64,000 nt of DNA from Metopolophium dirhodum. Its lineage: Eukaryota; Arthropoda; Insecta; Hemiptera; Aphididae. Numbering within the stretch: the first letter of the stretch is position 1; each line of letters begins with the position of its first letter. A model generated the notes under the pieces. It saw nothing but the letters and a program-made list of their open reading frames with translations. It ran no database searches and was not told where the DNA came from. Below are positions 55,201 through 62,645 of this stretch, piece after piece. The stretch is from positions 7,564,001 to 7,628,000 of the forward strand of contig NC_083562.1 in assembly GCF_019925205.1 (NCBI RefSeq), read 5' to 3'. Both the position numbers and the translations under genes were made by a program.

Positions 55201-58200
55201 GGTTGAGTGAAAGTGAACAGTAATTTTGGCGTTCATGTATAACAGTGGTTCAACTCGTCTCTCTCATCTCTTCAAAATGTTTTTATACGCTTGTAAATTG
55301 TTTTATTTGTTATAAAAGAAAACATATTTATAAATAAATTATTCCTCGTTATATTGAATATTATTTTACAAAATGATGCATTCCTACTATAACCAATACG
55401 ATTATTATTTTTATTGTTGGCTTATATATTTTGTATTTTAATGGTAGGTCGTTTATATTCAATACATTATGTTTATCAAATATTTTACTGATGCGTGCAT
55501 TGAATAATAAGAAAATAAAGACAAATAAGATTAAAAAAAATTATTTCAGTTGATTGTTATCAAGATTAAATTTAAATACTATATTAAATACGTTTGATAA
55601 TTTATATCATAACTTGTAAGTTATAGTTATAGGTACTTATAAGTTATAATTATTACAAACGATTGTATTTATCTGATAAAATTCAATAATATTATTTTTT
55701 TTACGAAGAGTCATATTTAATCTGTTTATAATTAATTATTTCAACAACCATTGTTTAAGCTTTAAAGACTTAATTTTTATGTAGGTTTATTAAATGACAC
55801 GCCAAGTCATATTTTTCAAGGTACAACTTTAATTATATTATGAATATTGTACTTTTACCCGTTTGATTAAAAATTAAATTTCTTATTTAGAATCGTCTTA
55901 ATTAATATATTATGATAATATATTTTAATATCGTTATGTTCAATTCTTATAAACTTAGACTAATTAAGACTAATCTCTACAAATAATTTCAAAGGTTTCT
56001 GCGTAAAATTAGTTATGCTTATTTAAATATCTACATTTCTTCAGACATTGTGGGTGTAACCAATGATATATAATGCTAGTAATTTTCACATACCTTGCTA
56101 TTTGATGCGCGTCTACAGTCTTGTCATTTTGAAATCTGCAGTCAACAAATGCTACTGCTGGCACTCCGTTACCCTTGTGAAAACACTCCAACGCTTCTTC
56201 CGTACTAGTAACACGGTTTACAGTCCAATCAAGATTTCTGGCTGTAGTTGCTATGGATTGCCATACCGAATCATCTTTAGATGTCACTACCAGTATCTAT
56301 TTAAATATTATAAATCACATTTTAATGTTTAAATTTAGAATAAACATATTAAATATAAAAATAATTTGTATTCAAAAATTAAAAATACAAAATGTAGGTA
56401 CCTAATCATCATAGTAACAATAACCAGGTATGGGATTTTATGCCACTTAAAAATATATGATTATGCACAAAAAAATATTGTCTGACTAGGGTATAGTAAG
56501 TATTGGAGTATATTAAGTATTAACAGTTTGGGTTTGAATTAAAAAGACACCCAGCTACCTACTACAGTGGGTCTTCAACTATTTAATGGCAAGGGACACT
56601 GTCTATTTTACTTTAGTTCCTACCACCACAAAAAAAATTCCGAGTTTTACTAAATATAAATGTTGGCTTATTGTTAAATTAACATAAGGTTAATACAACA
56701 TAATATTGTTTAATGAATAACTCTGGGCCAATTGATACACATACACACACGTTACTATCTACATATATAGTTGGATTCCGAATATCAGAATAATAGATAC
56801 AAGAGATCGGGCACCATTCCAAACCTCTATTACAGTAAAAGCTACTAAGGTACCTACAAAAGACCTATCCTTTAAGGAAAACCATATCCTTATCGAATCG
56901 CAACAGAGTATTTTTTTGTAATATATCGAGTAAAAGTATGAATAATCAATTTAGCCCAAGTAAAAAAATATATAAAAACTCCGAATATTAAAGAAGATCC
57001 ATCACGAGCCATATATTCTGGACTTAACTTCGTACTATGATATGGTTTGGGCTAGGGGCGTTTTTCTTAAAATGGCTTAAGACGTTAAATGCAAAGCCAT
57101 CTTACTCTGGAGAAAATGCAATTCAACCGAAAATTCAGAGCAACACATGGCGAGCCGATACAAAACTTAACAAACAGTATCTATAAGGATAAACTAAAGA
57201 CACGCAAAAACATTATTACTAAGCTATCAGCCACAAGTTGGGGCTGTCACACAAATGTGCTTCATACTTCCGCTCTAGTTTTAGATGTACAGTGTAGCAA
57301 AATACTGTGCGCCCGTTAGGTCAGAAATGCGCACTGCAAGAAAGTGGATTTACAGGAGAACTACATCATGAGATTCATCGAAAGTACTGTCAGATCAACC
57401 CAATTGGAGTGATTGCCACATACCGATAGGTACTATTCAATATCGACACTTCAAATCTACGCAGTCAAGTCCAACCTGAATCAATGTTGTTGAAATTAAG
57501 TCACTCTCCTAACCTACCAATACAAAAGGATATACCCATCTAATAAACCCGCCCATCTAAGAGACTAAAATCCAAAAATTCTATATTATAGAGCTTTGTA
57601 CTCTTAAATGAGACAACATAGGAGATATGTGGGGAAACAAATGGACAAACATCCGAAATCATTAACTCGTTAGAGTTAAAATTATAACTTTAGGCAATAA
57701 AAAAAAAAAAATAAAGTGATGAATAATATGAAAAAAAAAAAAATAGAAAAAAGTTGAAAAATAGAATTGAAGTGTAATAAAATTATTATTTTAATTTCGC
57801 TTTTTTATATTGCGATAATTTAAATTGTATATCTCATCATTTTTTTAAAAATATCAGTAGGTTTTATAATAATTTGTCATTTCGTGAAAGCTAGCTAATA
57901 CAATTGTAAATAAAGTGGACTACTAGTAATTTAATTTATTTTTAAAAACAATTATCAGTTATAAGCTTATTTTTTGTCGTTTATGATGTTCTTAAATTTA
58001 TACTAATTAAGATAAAGATGGCACGGATGTAAAATATTCGTGAGTTTTAAAAATCGCACGTGGAAAGTTCTTATGTTTGAATATGTTAGTATAATATGAT
58101 ACATATAAATACATAATAGTTTAATACACGATAGATCATAGGTATTTGACTACTATAGAGTATAGACGAGCATACGGAACTGTTTCGGGATTATATATAA

Positions 58201-59547
58201 AATAAAATAGATAGTATTGTTGTACTCAAGTTATAGTTTATTCTTAACTTCTAATCACGAGATTTAGAATAAAATAATTTTAAGCCACCATTAATAGCTT
58301 ACTATAGTATTTATAATTCATTTTTACATTTAATTTGTTAAAGATAAATGTAAGATACTATCTGTATACCCGACTTCGTCCGGGGAAAAAATGAACAAAA
58401 TATAAAATTTAGCGTTCACGTGCAATTTGGTGTCCGTGTAAATTGCTTTGTGAACTATTTCGAGCAAGATGCTCAATCCACCCTTGTCGGATTGGATATC
58501 GCGATCGGTATATTTTCGAACGTGGTTCAAGCTGTACTAAAATATAAGCTACAAACTCACGGTCTCCCGGGTTAAAATTATATCTACCTATCGTTATCCT
58601 TTTTTCCATTACATAATACAATACCTGTGAAAACCCCATCAAAATGGATTCATCCGTTTCGAAGCCTTTCCCCGACAAACATACATCCAAAATAATGTAT
58701 CTGTGCACGTTTCATGCGATATTACATTTAATCGTGTACATTTAAAAATCACAGCGTATACATCAATTTGAATACTTTGAGTTTTTGATACGACTGATAC
58801 GCAATATAAAGTTTACAAAAAAATAATAAATAGTATAAATAAATAGGTAACCTAATATTGTAAAATAATCAATTTTCAAAAGCTTTGCGGAAAACGGTGT
58901 TTTTTATCGTATTGTTAGTAGAATTTATAAGTACGTACAAAATAATATGTTTATGCGTAGAACAGGCGACATATTATAATTTATCGTGAAAAAAGAAGGT
59001 ATTTTCAAGTAAATCACCATCAACTATATTTTTATCAAGTTCTATGAAAAAAATAAATATTTCCAATCATAATAACTATTTTTTTTCTGTAACCAATGGT
59101 AACCCTATATGTGTATAAACAAAAAAATGTTTTGATTTTCATTAATTGGAATAAAATTCATGTGCAAGTCAACATTTATGGATTGAATTCAGTGATTAAC
59201 TATGAACTAAGTTACTTAAGGATTGTATGGCTTTCTATTAGTAAAATAATTGTTGGAATCGGTTCAGTATCTACCTAGTTATAGAGATTACCCACTATAA
59301 ACAAATAAATATTGCCTGTTTATAATATAGGACCTAGGTATCTGGTATATAGATATAGGTAGATATCAATTATATTATGGTACCTATATTATATATTTAT
59401 ATCGATATTTTATTACCTACTTAATATTAAATTTTAATTGAAATTTAATGTTATTAAACGTCATACCTTTTTTAACGAAGAATTTGAACGAAGATCTTGA
59501 ATATATTTCGAACAACCAAACATGAAGTTGTTAAAATTGTCAGGTGT
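26570..59547 (-). CDS. Pde8: High-affinity cAMP-specific phosphodiesterase PDE8 (16 coding exons, 5' end not found)
   Basis: PDE8 enzymes hydrolyse cAMP to 5'-AMP with high affinity and limit PKA signalling. Joining 16 exons with GT..AG introns gives 783 codons plus TGA, with consistent phase at every junction. Residues about 28-160 form a receiver-like domain (Asp79 at the phosphoacceptor position). Residues about 168-275 form a PAS domain. ARRQS (Ser310) aligns with the RRHSS site in vertebrate PDE8. The catalytic domain spans about 450-740, with YHNSTH (His492, His496), THDIDHPG (His532, Asp533, His536), KCADVSNP (Asp664) and the invariant glutamine Gln716 in PKSQIGF. Human PDE8A is about 829 residues, so only a short N-terminus is missing. 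The first traced exon has no ATG at its start, so one or more 5' exons are unaccounted for. The domain order excludes other PDE families. Confidence 0.95.
27211..27340 (-). CDS. Pde8: Pde8 coding exon 15
   Basis: Begins TDEEKLNHLPVVMPMFDR and contains CSIPKSQIGF, which carries the purine-binding invariant glutamine (Gln716) and the stacking phenylalanine (Phe719). Acceptor TTTCAG, donor GTAAGT. Enters in phase 0 and leaves in phase 1. Confidence 0.95.
28246..28410 (-). CDS. Pde8: Pde8 coding exon 14
   Basis: 55 codons, phase 0 to 0. LVKRMLIKCADVSNPTRPL includes the metal-ligand aspartate (Asp664). The first 20 or so residues are the variable loop seen in all PDE8 proteins. Acceptor GTTAG, donor GTATGA. 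Confidence 0.95.
28506..28657 (-). CDS. Pde8: Pde8 coding exon 13
   Basis: Encodes GLEKDTYKVVRQNIIDMILA and EMTKHFEHLAKFV. The acceptor was placed at GCATTTAG because it gives a 59-bp intron, keeps phase and restores the conserved K-G-L junction. An upstream CAG near 28678 would leave an intron of only 39 bp and break the frame. Donor GTAAGT. Confidence 0.92.
28717..28844 (-). CDS. Pde8: Pde8 coding exon 12
   Basis: Encodes AFLCNSQNDLAILYND and LESHHAALTFKLTT, part of the catalytic core. Acceptor CATTAG, donor GTACGT. Separated from exon 11 by only 66 bp. Confidence 0.95.
28911..29189 (-). CDS. Pde8: Pde8 coding exon 11
   Basis: The largest exon (279 nt). It carries the catalytic histidine motif YHNSTHAADVL and the HD metal site THDIDHPGK. 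The PDE8 signature continues across the next intron. Acceptor TTTTAG, donor GTTAGA (GT but otherwise weak). Confidence 0.95.
29595..29788 (-). CDS. Pde8: Pde8 coding exon 10
   Basis: Encodes a poorly conserved serine-rich linker, then SVTPQIKELLD and YWDFNVFKLEELT, which match the start of the PDE8 catalytic domain (YWDFDIFELE in vertebrates). Acceptor TTTTAG, donor GTGACG, phase 0 to 2. Confidence 0.93.
29879..29986 (-). CDS. Pde8: Pde8 coding exon 9
   Basis: 36 codons: VVDILRVTELYSSHLK followed by DDPVTSDLIGALIT. This matches the linker region of PDE8 (EILRTTELYSP...NDLVGGL). Acceptor TTATAG, donor GTACTG, phase 0 to 0. Confidence 0.92.
30058..30194 (-). CDS. Pde8: Pde8 coding exon 8 (phosphosite linker)
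   Basis: Encodes ARRQSLAKLHNLPLEAPITK and a following VISLICTAQEN stretch. The Arg-Arg-Gln-Ser site has the form of a PKA consensus and aligns with the RRHSS site in vertebrate PDE8. EAPITKVI is a strongly conserved PDE8 motif. Donor GTACGG, acceptor TAATAG. Confidence 0.95.
30265..31287 (+). repeat. Dispersed repeat, family R1 (copy of about 1 kb with both ends)
   Basis: It starts with TTTTTAGATTCTGAGCGGAG and ends with CTTCGCTCAGAATCGTTTTT, so the termini are inverted repeats of about 20 bp. Other copies lie at 2745-3420, 5925-6302, 54600-54825 (reversed) and 62646-64000. No coding content was recognised. The copy sits inside a Pde8 intron. Confidence 0.65.
31288..33139. other. Pde8 intron sequence, nothing recognised
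   Basis: Part of the 4.4-kb intron between exons 7 and 8. AT-rich, with no exon or transposon boundary that I can support. Confidence 0.45.
33140..34140 (+). repeat. Dispersed repeat, family R2, interrupted by a MITE
   Basis: It is colinear with 58560-59280. Both have a TTCATCCGTTT block, then CATTTAATCGTGTA, then TTTGAATACTTTGA, then a CCAATCAT...TTTCTGTAACC block. A partial third copy is at 50090-50335. In this copy the middle is occupied by the inverted-repeat element 33441-33930. The CATCCGTTT block resembles tails of RTE-like or similar arthropod repeats, but the class is uncertain. Confidence 0.6.
33441..33930. mobile_element. MITE-like element with subterminal repeats
   Basis: The left end contains TAAATTGGGTCC and, further in, TTGAGTCC. 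The reverse complement of the right end has the same words in the same order. The arms are about 60-70 bp and imperfect. There is no coding content. It interrupts an R2 repeat copy, which makes the insertion clear even though no target duplication was found. Confidence 0.65.
34574..34692 (-). CDS. Pde8: Pde8 coding exon 7
   Basis: Encodes ETTNYIYIQESVVDVHGF and RKGSYDLKSINS. These match the last PAS strand and the following RRKGSLDVKAV segment of vertebrate PDE8. Acceptor TTTCAG, donor GTAAAT, phase 2 to 1. Confidence 0.92.
35191..35405 (-). CDS. Pde8: Pde8 coding exon 6 (PAS domain core)
   Basis: Encodes YMNKSGSVILGYAAEDVINK through WDGKVSWKCKSGEHVYLHCR and ASPFRPFG. This is the body of the PAS fold, aligning with QYANPAFETTMGY...IGKEWQG of PDE8A. 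Acceptor TTGCAG, donor GTAAGT. Confidence 0.94.
35406..39579. other. Pde8 intron between exons 5 and 6
   Basis: 4.2 kb, AT-rich. A (GA)16 microsatellite lies 57 nt beyond the exon 5 donor. No other exon or transposon end was recognised. Confidence 0.5.
39491..39522. repeat. (GA)16 microsatellite
   Basis: Sixteen perfect GA dinucleotides in the intron just after Pde8 exon 5. On the transcribed strand this reads as a CT (polypyrimidine) tract. Confidence 0.97.
39580..39747 (-). CDS. Pde8: Pde8 coding exon 5 (REC-PAS junction)
   Basis: 56 codons, phase 0 to 0: IIVETCNKNVWIKELQQLEK, then an alpha-helical linker, then VLAALDKTKDLVIITDLKH, which opens the PAS domain. It aligns with the NIMACYNELLQLE...FTALENSEDAIEI region of PDE8A. 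Acceptor TTACAG, donor GTAAAC. Confidence 0.93.
39748..42373. other. Pde8 intron between exons 4 and 5
   Basis: 2.6 kb, AT-rich. A truncated start of repeat family R1 appears on the minus strand near 41155-41180. Nothing else was recognised. Confidence 0.45.
42374..42431 (-). CDS. Pde8: Pde8 coding exon 4
   Basis: Small exon of 58 nt encoding LVLRNEKDVTSILTSGFNK. It corresponds to the ...VMPFISAGFTRR segment at the end of the PDE8 receiver-like domain. Acceptor TTTCAG, donor GTAGGT. Confidence 0.9.
42527..42586 (-). CDS. Pde8: Pde8 coding exon 3
   Basis: Small exon of 60 nt encoding SLRSIKRNAHVVLVALVRK. It aligns with LCRSIRSSKLSENTVIVGVVRR of PDE8A. Acceptor CCCTAG, donor GTAATC, phase 2 to 2. 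It was too short to be seen as a free reading frame and was found from homology and phase. Confidence 0.9.
43183..43217. repeat. (TA)n microsatellite
   Basis: About 35 bp of mostly alternating T and A with one phase slip. Confidence 0.85.
49579..49667. mobile_element. Compact hairpin MITE (89 bp)
   Basis: The element is an almost complete palindrome. TTATTACTGTTC at the left pairs with GAACAGTAATAA at the right, and GATCGCCCATCT in the left arm pairs perfectly with AGATGGGCGATC in the right arm. The centre is TTTTAATAATTAAAA. Only a few mismatches occur over about 40 bp of stem. It could be a foldback element or a hairpin RNA source. No target duplication could be separated from the palindrome ends. 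Confidence 0.75.
50090..50335 (+). repeat. Dispersed repeat, family R2 (partial copy)
   Basis: Shares CTGTAACCAATGG with 59090, and the block TATTGACATAACTTTTATTGAAA..GATCCAATA with 34090. The copy is truncated. Confidence 0.55.
51346..51362. repeat. poly-C homopolymer (17 C)
   Basis: Seventeen C within a segment (about 51250-51390) that resembles a degraded hAT-type MITE. No paired ends were found. Confidence 0.85.
54600..54825 (-). repeat. Dispersed repeat, family R1 (reversed copy)
   Basis: Read on the minus strand from 54825 it gives AGATTCTCAGCGGAGCGAGG and then a CTGTCTGTCATCACATTTTA block. It is colinear with 62646-62750. The downstream end is unclear. Confidence 0.55.
56094..56296 (-). 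CDS. Pde8: Pde8 coding exon 2 (receiver-like domain)
   Basis: Encodes ILVVTSKDDSVWQSIATTAR through EEALECFHKG and AVAFVDCRF to DAHQIAR. It aligns with the VLLVFTKED...IIIIDHRN..LDAEAL region of PDE8A. The Asp-Asp pair (35-36) and Asp79 sit where receiver domains have their acidic pocket. Acceptor AAATAG, donor GTATGT, phase 0 to 2. Confidence 0.92.
57040..57720 (+). pseudogene. Jockey-like LINE reverse transcriptase remnant
   Basis: The frame at 57089-57319 includes KLKTRKNIITKLSATSWGCH and then LHTSALVLDVQCSKILCAR. It continues, in broken frames, with text resembling ..HCKKVD.QENYIMRFIESTVRSTQLEWLPH. This is the well-known thumb/C-terminal region of jockey-clade non-LTR retrotransposon polymerases (KLAGTTWGA..TLR..ALALVYS..EYCAPVW). 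It ends in an A-rich tail after 57700. It is 5'-truncated with several frameshifts and inserted in antisense orientation in the intron between Pde8 exons 1 and 2. Confidence 0.75.
58330..59280 (+). repeat. Dispersed repeat, family R2 (longest copy)
   Basis: Colinear with 33140-34140 apart from the MITE inserted there. A 99-codon open frame on the opposite strand (58409-58708) includes GWIEHLARNSSQSNLHGHQI, a phrase that recurs in translated arthropod repeats, so I do not treat it as a host gene. Confidence 0.6.
59467..59547 (-). CDS. Pde8: Pde8 coding exon 1 of those traced (5'-most found)
   Basis: 27 codons, phase 0 to 0: TPDNFNNFMFGCSKYIQDLR followed by SNSSLKK. It precedes the receiver-like domain, and FMFG may correspond to FGPMR of PDE8A. 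It has a good acceptor (GTTTAG) and donor (GTATGA), so it is internal and the start codon must lie further upstream. Conservation is weak, so this is the least certain exon. Confidence 0.7.
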
Positions 59548-59689
59548 CTAAACAAATATAACAACAAAAGTATTATTTTCAATTTCATCTTTATGATTAT
59601 TCAATTAGCTAAAATGGAAATGTAGAAATCACTTGAAATAAATATTTATACGATTTATCATTGGGAATGGTATAAAGCTATTTTCTTAA

Positions 59690-59955
59690 GAGTATGTCAG
59701 CGCAATATTTGTTTTCTCTCTCAGGCACATGCACAACATAGATTAAACGCTTTCACCTAAAATCGTTTTTATGTTTTTTGAGCTATCTTATACATTTGAG
59801 AGTATGACATATCGGTTTTATATTTTATTATTATTTTACTTTGTATTCGACTTTTAAAATAAAAAAAAAATTGATAAACTATTCTGCGTAAATGCGTTTT
59901 TTTCTATCTTGCGCGTGGGCCAGAAAGAGAAAACAAACAGGGCGCTAACATCCTC
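59690..59955. mobile_element. MITE, family M1 (better-preserved copy)
   Basis: The left end reads ATGTCAGCGC, then TTTGTTTTCTCTCTC, then CACAACATAGA-like words. The reverse complement of the right end reads ATGTTAGCGC, TTTGTTTTCTCTTTC and GCAAGATAGA. The inverted repeats are about 45-50 bp and about 85% alike by eye. It contains no gene. It lies just upstream (about 150 bp) of the first traced Pde8 exon. Confidence 0.75.
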
Positions 59956-61015
59956 ATAATGACATATCGAACTGTCTAAATATTGCCAAAAAACAATTTA
60001 AACATCAAACATTTTTTTTTACTTTAAAAATCAATATAATTATATTAAAAATGCAATGAAGTTGTGCAAGTGAAGGAAATGACTCAATAATCTTAAAAAC
60101 CGTTTTATATGATATAAAATACAGTTAAATGCATTGAGATGTAAATACATAAGTGAATTAAAAACAAATGGCTTAAATCATAATTAAGAGTATATAATAT
60201 ATATATTATTAAAAACAAGTACTTCTAAATTAATAGTTATTTTTAATGGTATAATATGCACTTTGTAATGATAATCATGCATTATCTTAATAACTAGTAC
60301 TCAAATTATTTTAAAACGATGCAAATAGTCTGAATATTTTAGGTACCTAGTTAATACTTGTTTAAAACTGTACAAAAAGGAAAAATATGTATACTTTTAT
60401 TAGAATATTAATTTTAAAAAAACGTCCGGAGAAGTCGATTTGCTGTAAGGTTAGTTTTTGGGTATTCCTCGTCATGTGGGTCGTCACTGTAATCGATATA
60501 TTTGTTTGCATTCAATGATAAATCACAATCCTTAGAAATATATGTTATTCTAAGGATATTTTATAACTTATTTATATTACTTTTGGTAATTTTTTTTCCA
60601 TTATTTATATGGTACCTACTATAATGTTGAAATAATTTTAGTAGAAAAATATCGCATCTATTATAATACTCGTATTATATCTTATGTTATTTCTTTTAAC
60701 TATTATAAGTCAATACTTCAGGTATAGTACAGTATAATGAACAAAATATTGAACTATAAAATACTCGCCTCACACCAGTTATTAGCTAAATGTTGTATAA
60801 CTATATAACTCGACATAAGATATAACTGAATTAAATTATAGGCACAAAAATAGTCATTGTTATAACCGGTGATAAATTCGATAATCTATACGATCGTCAT
60901 TGCCATTTATATAGTCTAAAGCTAAACTATCAACGATTTTGTTTAATTACGTTAGCATAATGGCTTTCTATTTGTATCTATAGTCTGAACTCATAATCCA
61001 ATCTGACTATATGGA
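59956..61015. other. AT-rich sequence upstream of traced Pde8 exons
   Basis: Probably intronic, since the first traced exon begins with a splice acceptor. No further exon was recognised. Confidence 0.4.
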
Positions 61016-61023
61016 AATGTATA
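61016..61023. repeat. Target-site duplication, left copy
   Basis: AATGTATA, identical to 61259-61266. Confidence 0.92.
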
Positions 61024-61258
61024 CAGTGGCGTGGCGAACTTCATTAACTTATGAGGCACAATAATTTATATTAGTAATTATAAATACTTATATAAATAAT
61101 TACGTATTTACTTAAATGGTAACTGAGAATGATTGGCTTAATCTTAGTGTGTACTTAATAAATTATTTACTATATGTGAAATGCCCCTGTCTCCAGGACA
61201 CCCACCACCTTTTAAGCTGAGGCACGTGCCTCAAATAAAGTCCTTCGTCACGCCACTG
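61024..61258. mobile_element. hAT-type MITE (235 bp)
   Basis: The left end is CAGTGGCGTGGCGAAC and the reverse complement of the right end is CAGTGGCGTGACGAAG. It is flanked by a perfect 8-bp duplication AATGTATA. Inner parts also pair (GAGGCAC on both sides). There is no coding capacity, so mobilisation would need a transposase in trans. The start CAGTGGCGT is shared with the 5.1-kb hAT element at 19065. Confidence 0.93.
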
Positions 61259-61266
61259 AATGTATA
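61259..61266. repeat. Target-site duplication, right copy
   Basis: AATGTATA, identical to 61016-61023. Confidence 0.92.
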
Positions 61267-62645
61267 GAATCATTTAAAAGGACAGTCTTATATGGTTTGG
61301 AACAGAACAACTAATCGTGTGAAATACAATAGGTATTAACGCAAGTACAAAGACCAGGTAGAATGAAAATACAACTATTTCAAAAATATAATATGTCATC
61401 TATGATAAGATAATAATAATAAATTATTTATCTATAAATAAATAAGCGATATTAAGTAAACTTCCTTCTATAATTTCCAACTTCAACTTTAATAATATTA
61501 ATATACCTCTTATATTTTTGGTATTTAATCGAATATAATATTAATATATTATTATACATTAATATCATCTTATATTTAAAATAATTTTAAGTATAAAAAA
61601 ACTGGATAACGTCTGTATTAATATTTGTTTAATTTGAATATGAAATATAATATAATATTTTATGACGATCGATTATCCTGGTGACCAATAATGTATAAGC
61701 GATTAATAATTTTTGGTCCCATTATTGTTCATTAACAGATATCTGTTTCAAGTCCCTATGATTAATATTTAAAAAAAAAATGTTGCGTGAATATTCCCGT
61801 TTTTCCATAATTTTTTTTTAAATTTACCTGATTATTTTGAAAAGTAATGGGTACATTTTGCTTTTGAACACAAAAGTATCAACTAAGTACCAAAAATCAC
61901 CCTAAAAGTCGAAGCATTTTACTGCTCCTAAAAATTAAATATCAAAAAAAATGAAGCACATTATTGTAAAGTTGATAAATATGTTCTCTCAACTCAGTAT
62001 CTAAAATTGTTTTCCCATTTATATTTTAAACTGTAGATTATTATTTCATACGCAGGAATGAAGATATAATTGTAGTTTGTGATGGTTTCGAAAAGATAAC
62101 GTTTTTGGACGGGCTTTTTTCAATCTGATGGGTACACTAATTGATTTATAGTAGTTTAAATCTGTTCGAATTTATATCGGTATTTAGTTGCAGAAAACCG
62201 AATAGAAGGCAACAAATCCCAATCTACGTTAGTAATTAAGAGAAAAAAAATCAGTACGATTAAATTCGATACTCAAAGTAATTCGATTAACAATATATAT
62301 ATATATATTTTTTTGTAAAAAGAAAACCAACGGATAATCGTTATATTGCTTGAAGCTTATAATTTATAATTATTTAATGATTTATGAACAGATGATAAAA
62401 CAATTATGGCTTTTGATTGGCTTTAAATATACGCAGAAATATTTAACATAATATAGGTATTTTACAAAATGTACGAGTTCGTATAAATTAATTATTTTAA
62501 ATATAATTATATAAACATATTATACAGAGTTGTATTACAATTTAACTTTACATTTTTTTAATATTTTTATTACCAACACCATCAGTGTTCATGTCTAGGA
62601 TAAATAAGTTTATAATTTAATTTTTAAATGTATTCAAAAGCAGTT
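61267..62645. other. AT-rich sequence, nothing recognised
   Basis: No exon, RNA gene or transposon end was recognised. Confidence 0.4.

Larger units (their letters stand above)
42587..56093. other. Giant Pde8 intron (13.5 kb) between exons 2 and 3
   Basis: Mostly AT-rich. It holds a (TA)n tract near 43183-43217, an unassigned open frame (43588-43785), a GC-richer patch (48.2-49.1 kb), a compact hairpin (49579-49667), a partial R2 repeat (50090-50335), a poly-C run (51346-51362) and a reversed R1 repeat (about 54600-54825). No extra Pde8 exon was identified. Confidence 0.5.

Noticed and set aside
55240..55300. CAGTGGTTCAAC as the left end of a hAT element
   Set aside because: No matching right end or 8-bp duplication was found, so at most it is a fragment.
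56563..56680. CAGTGGGTCTTCAAC as a hAT-type MITE
   Set aside because: Only one end is visible; no inverted partner downstream.
58409..58708. 99-codon minus-strand frame with protein-like text
   Set aside because: It lies in an R2 repeat copy, and phrases such as GWIEHLARNSSQ recur in translated arthropod repeats.
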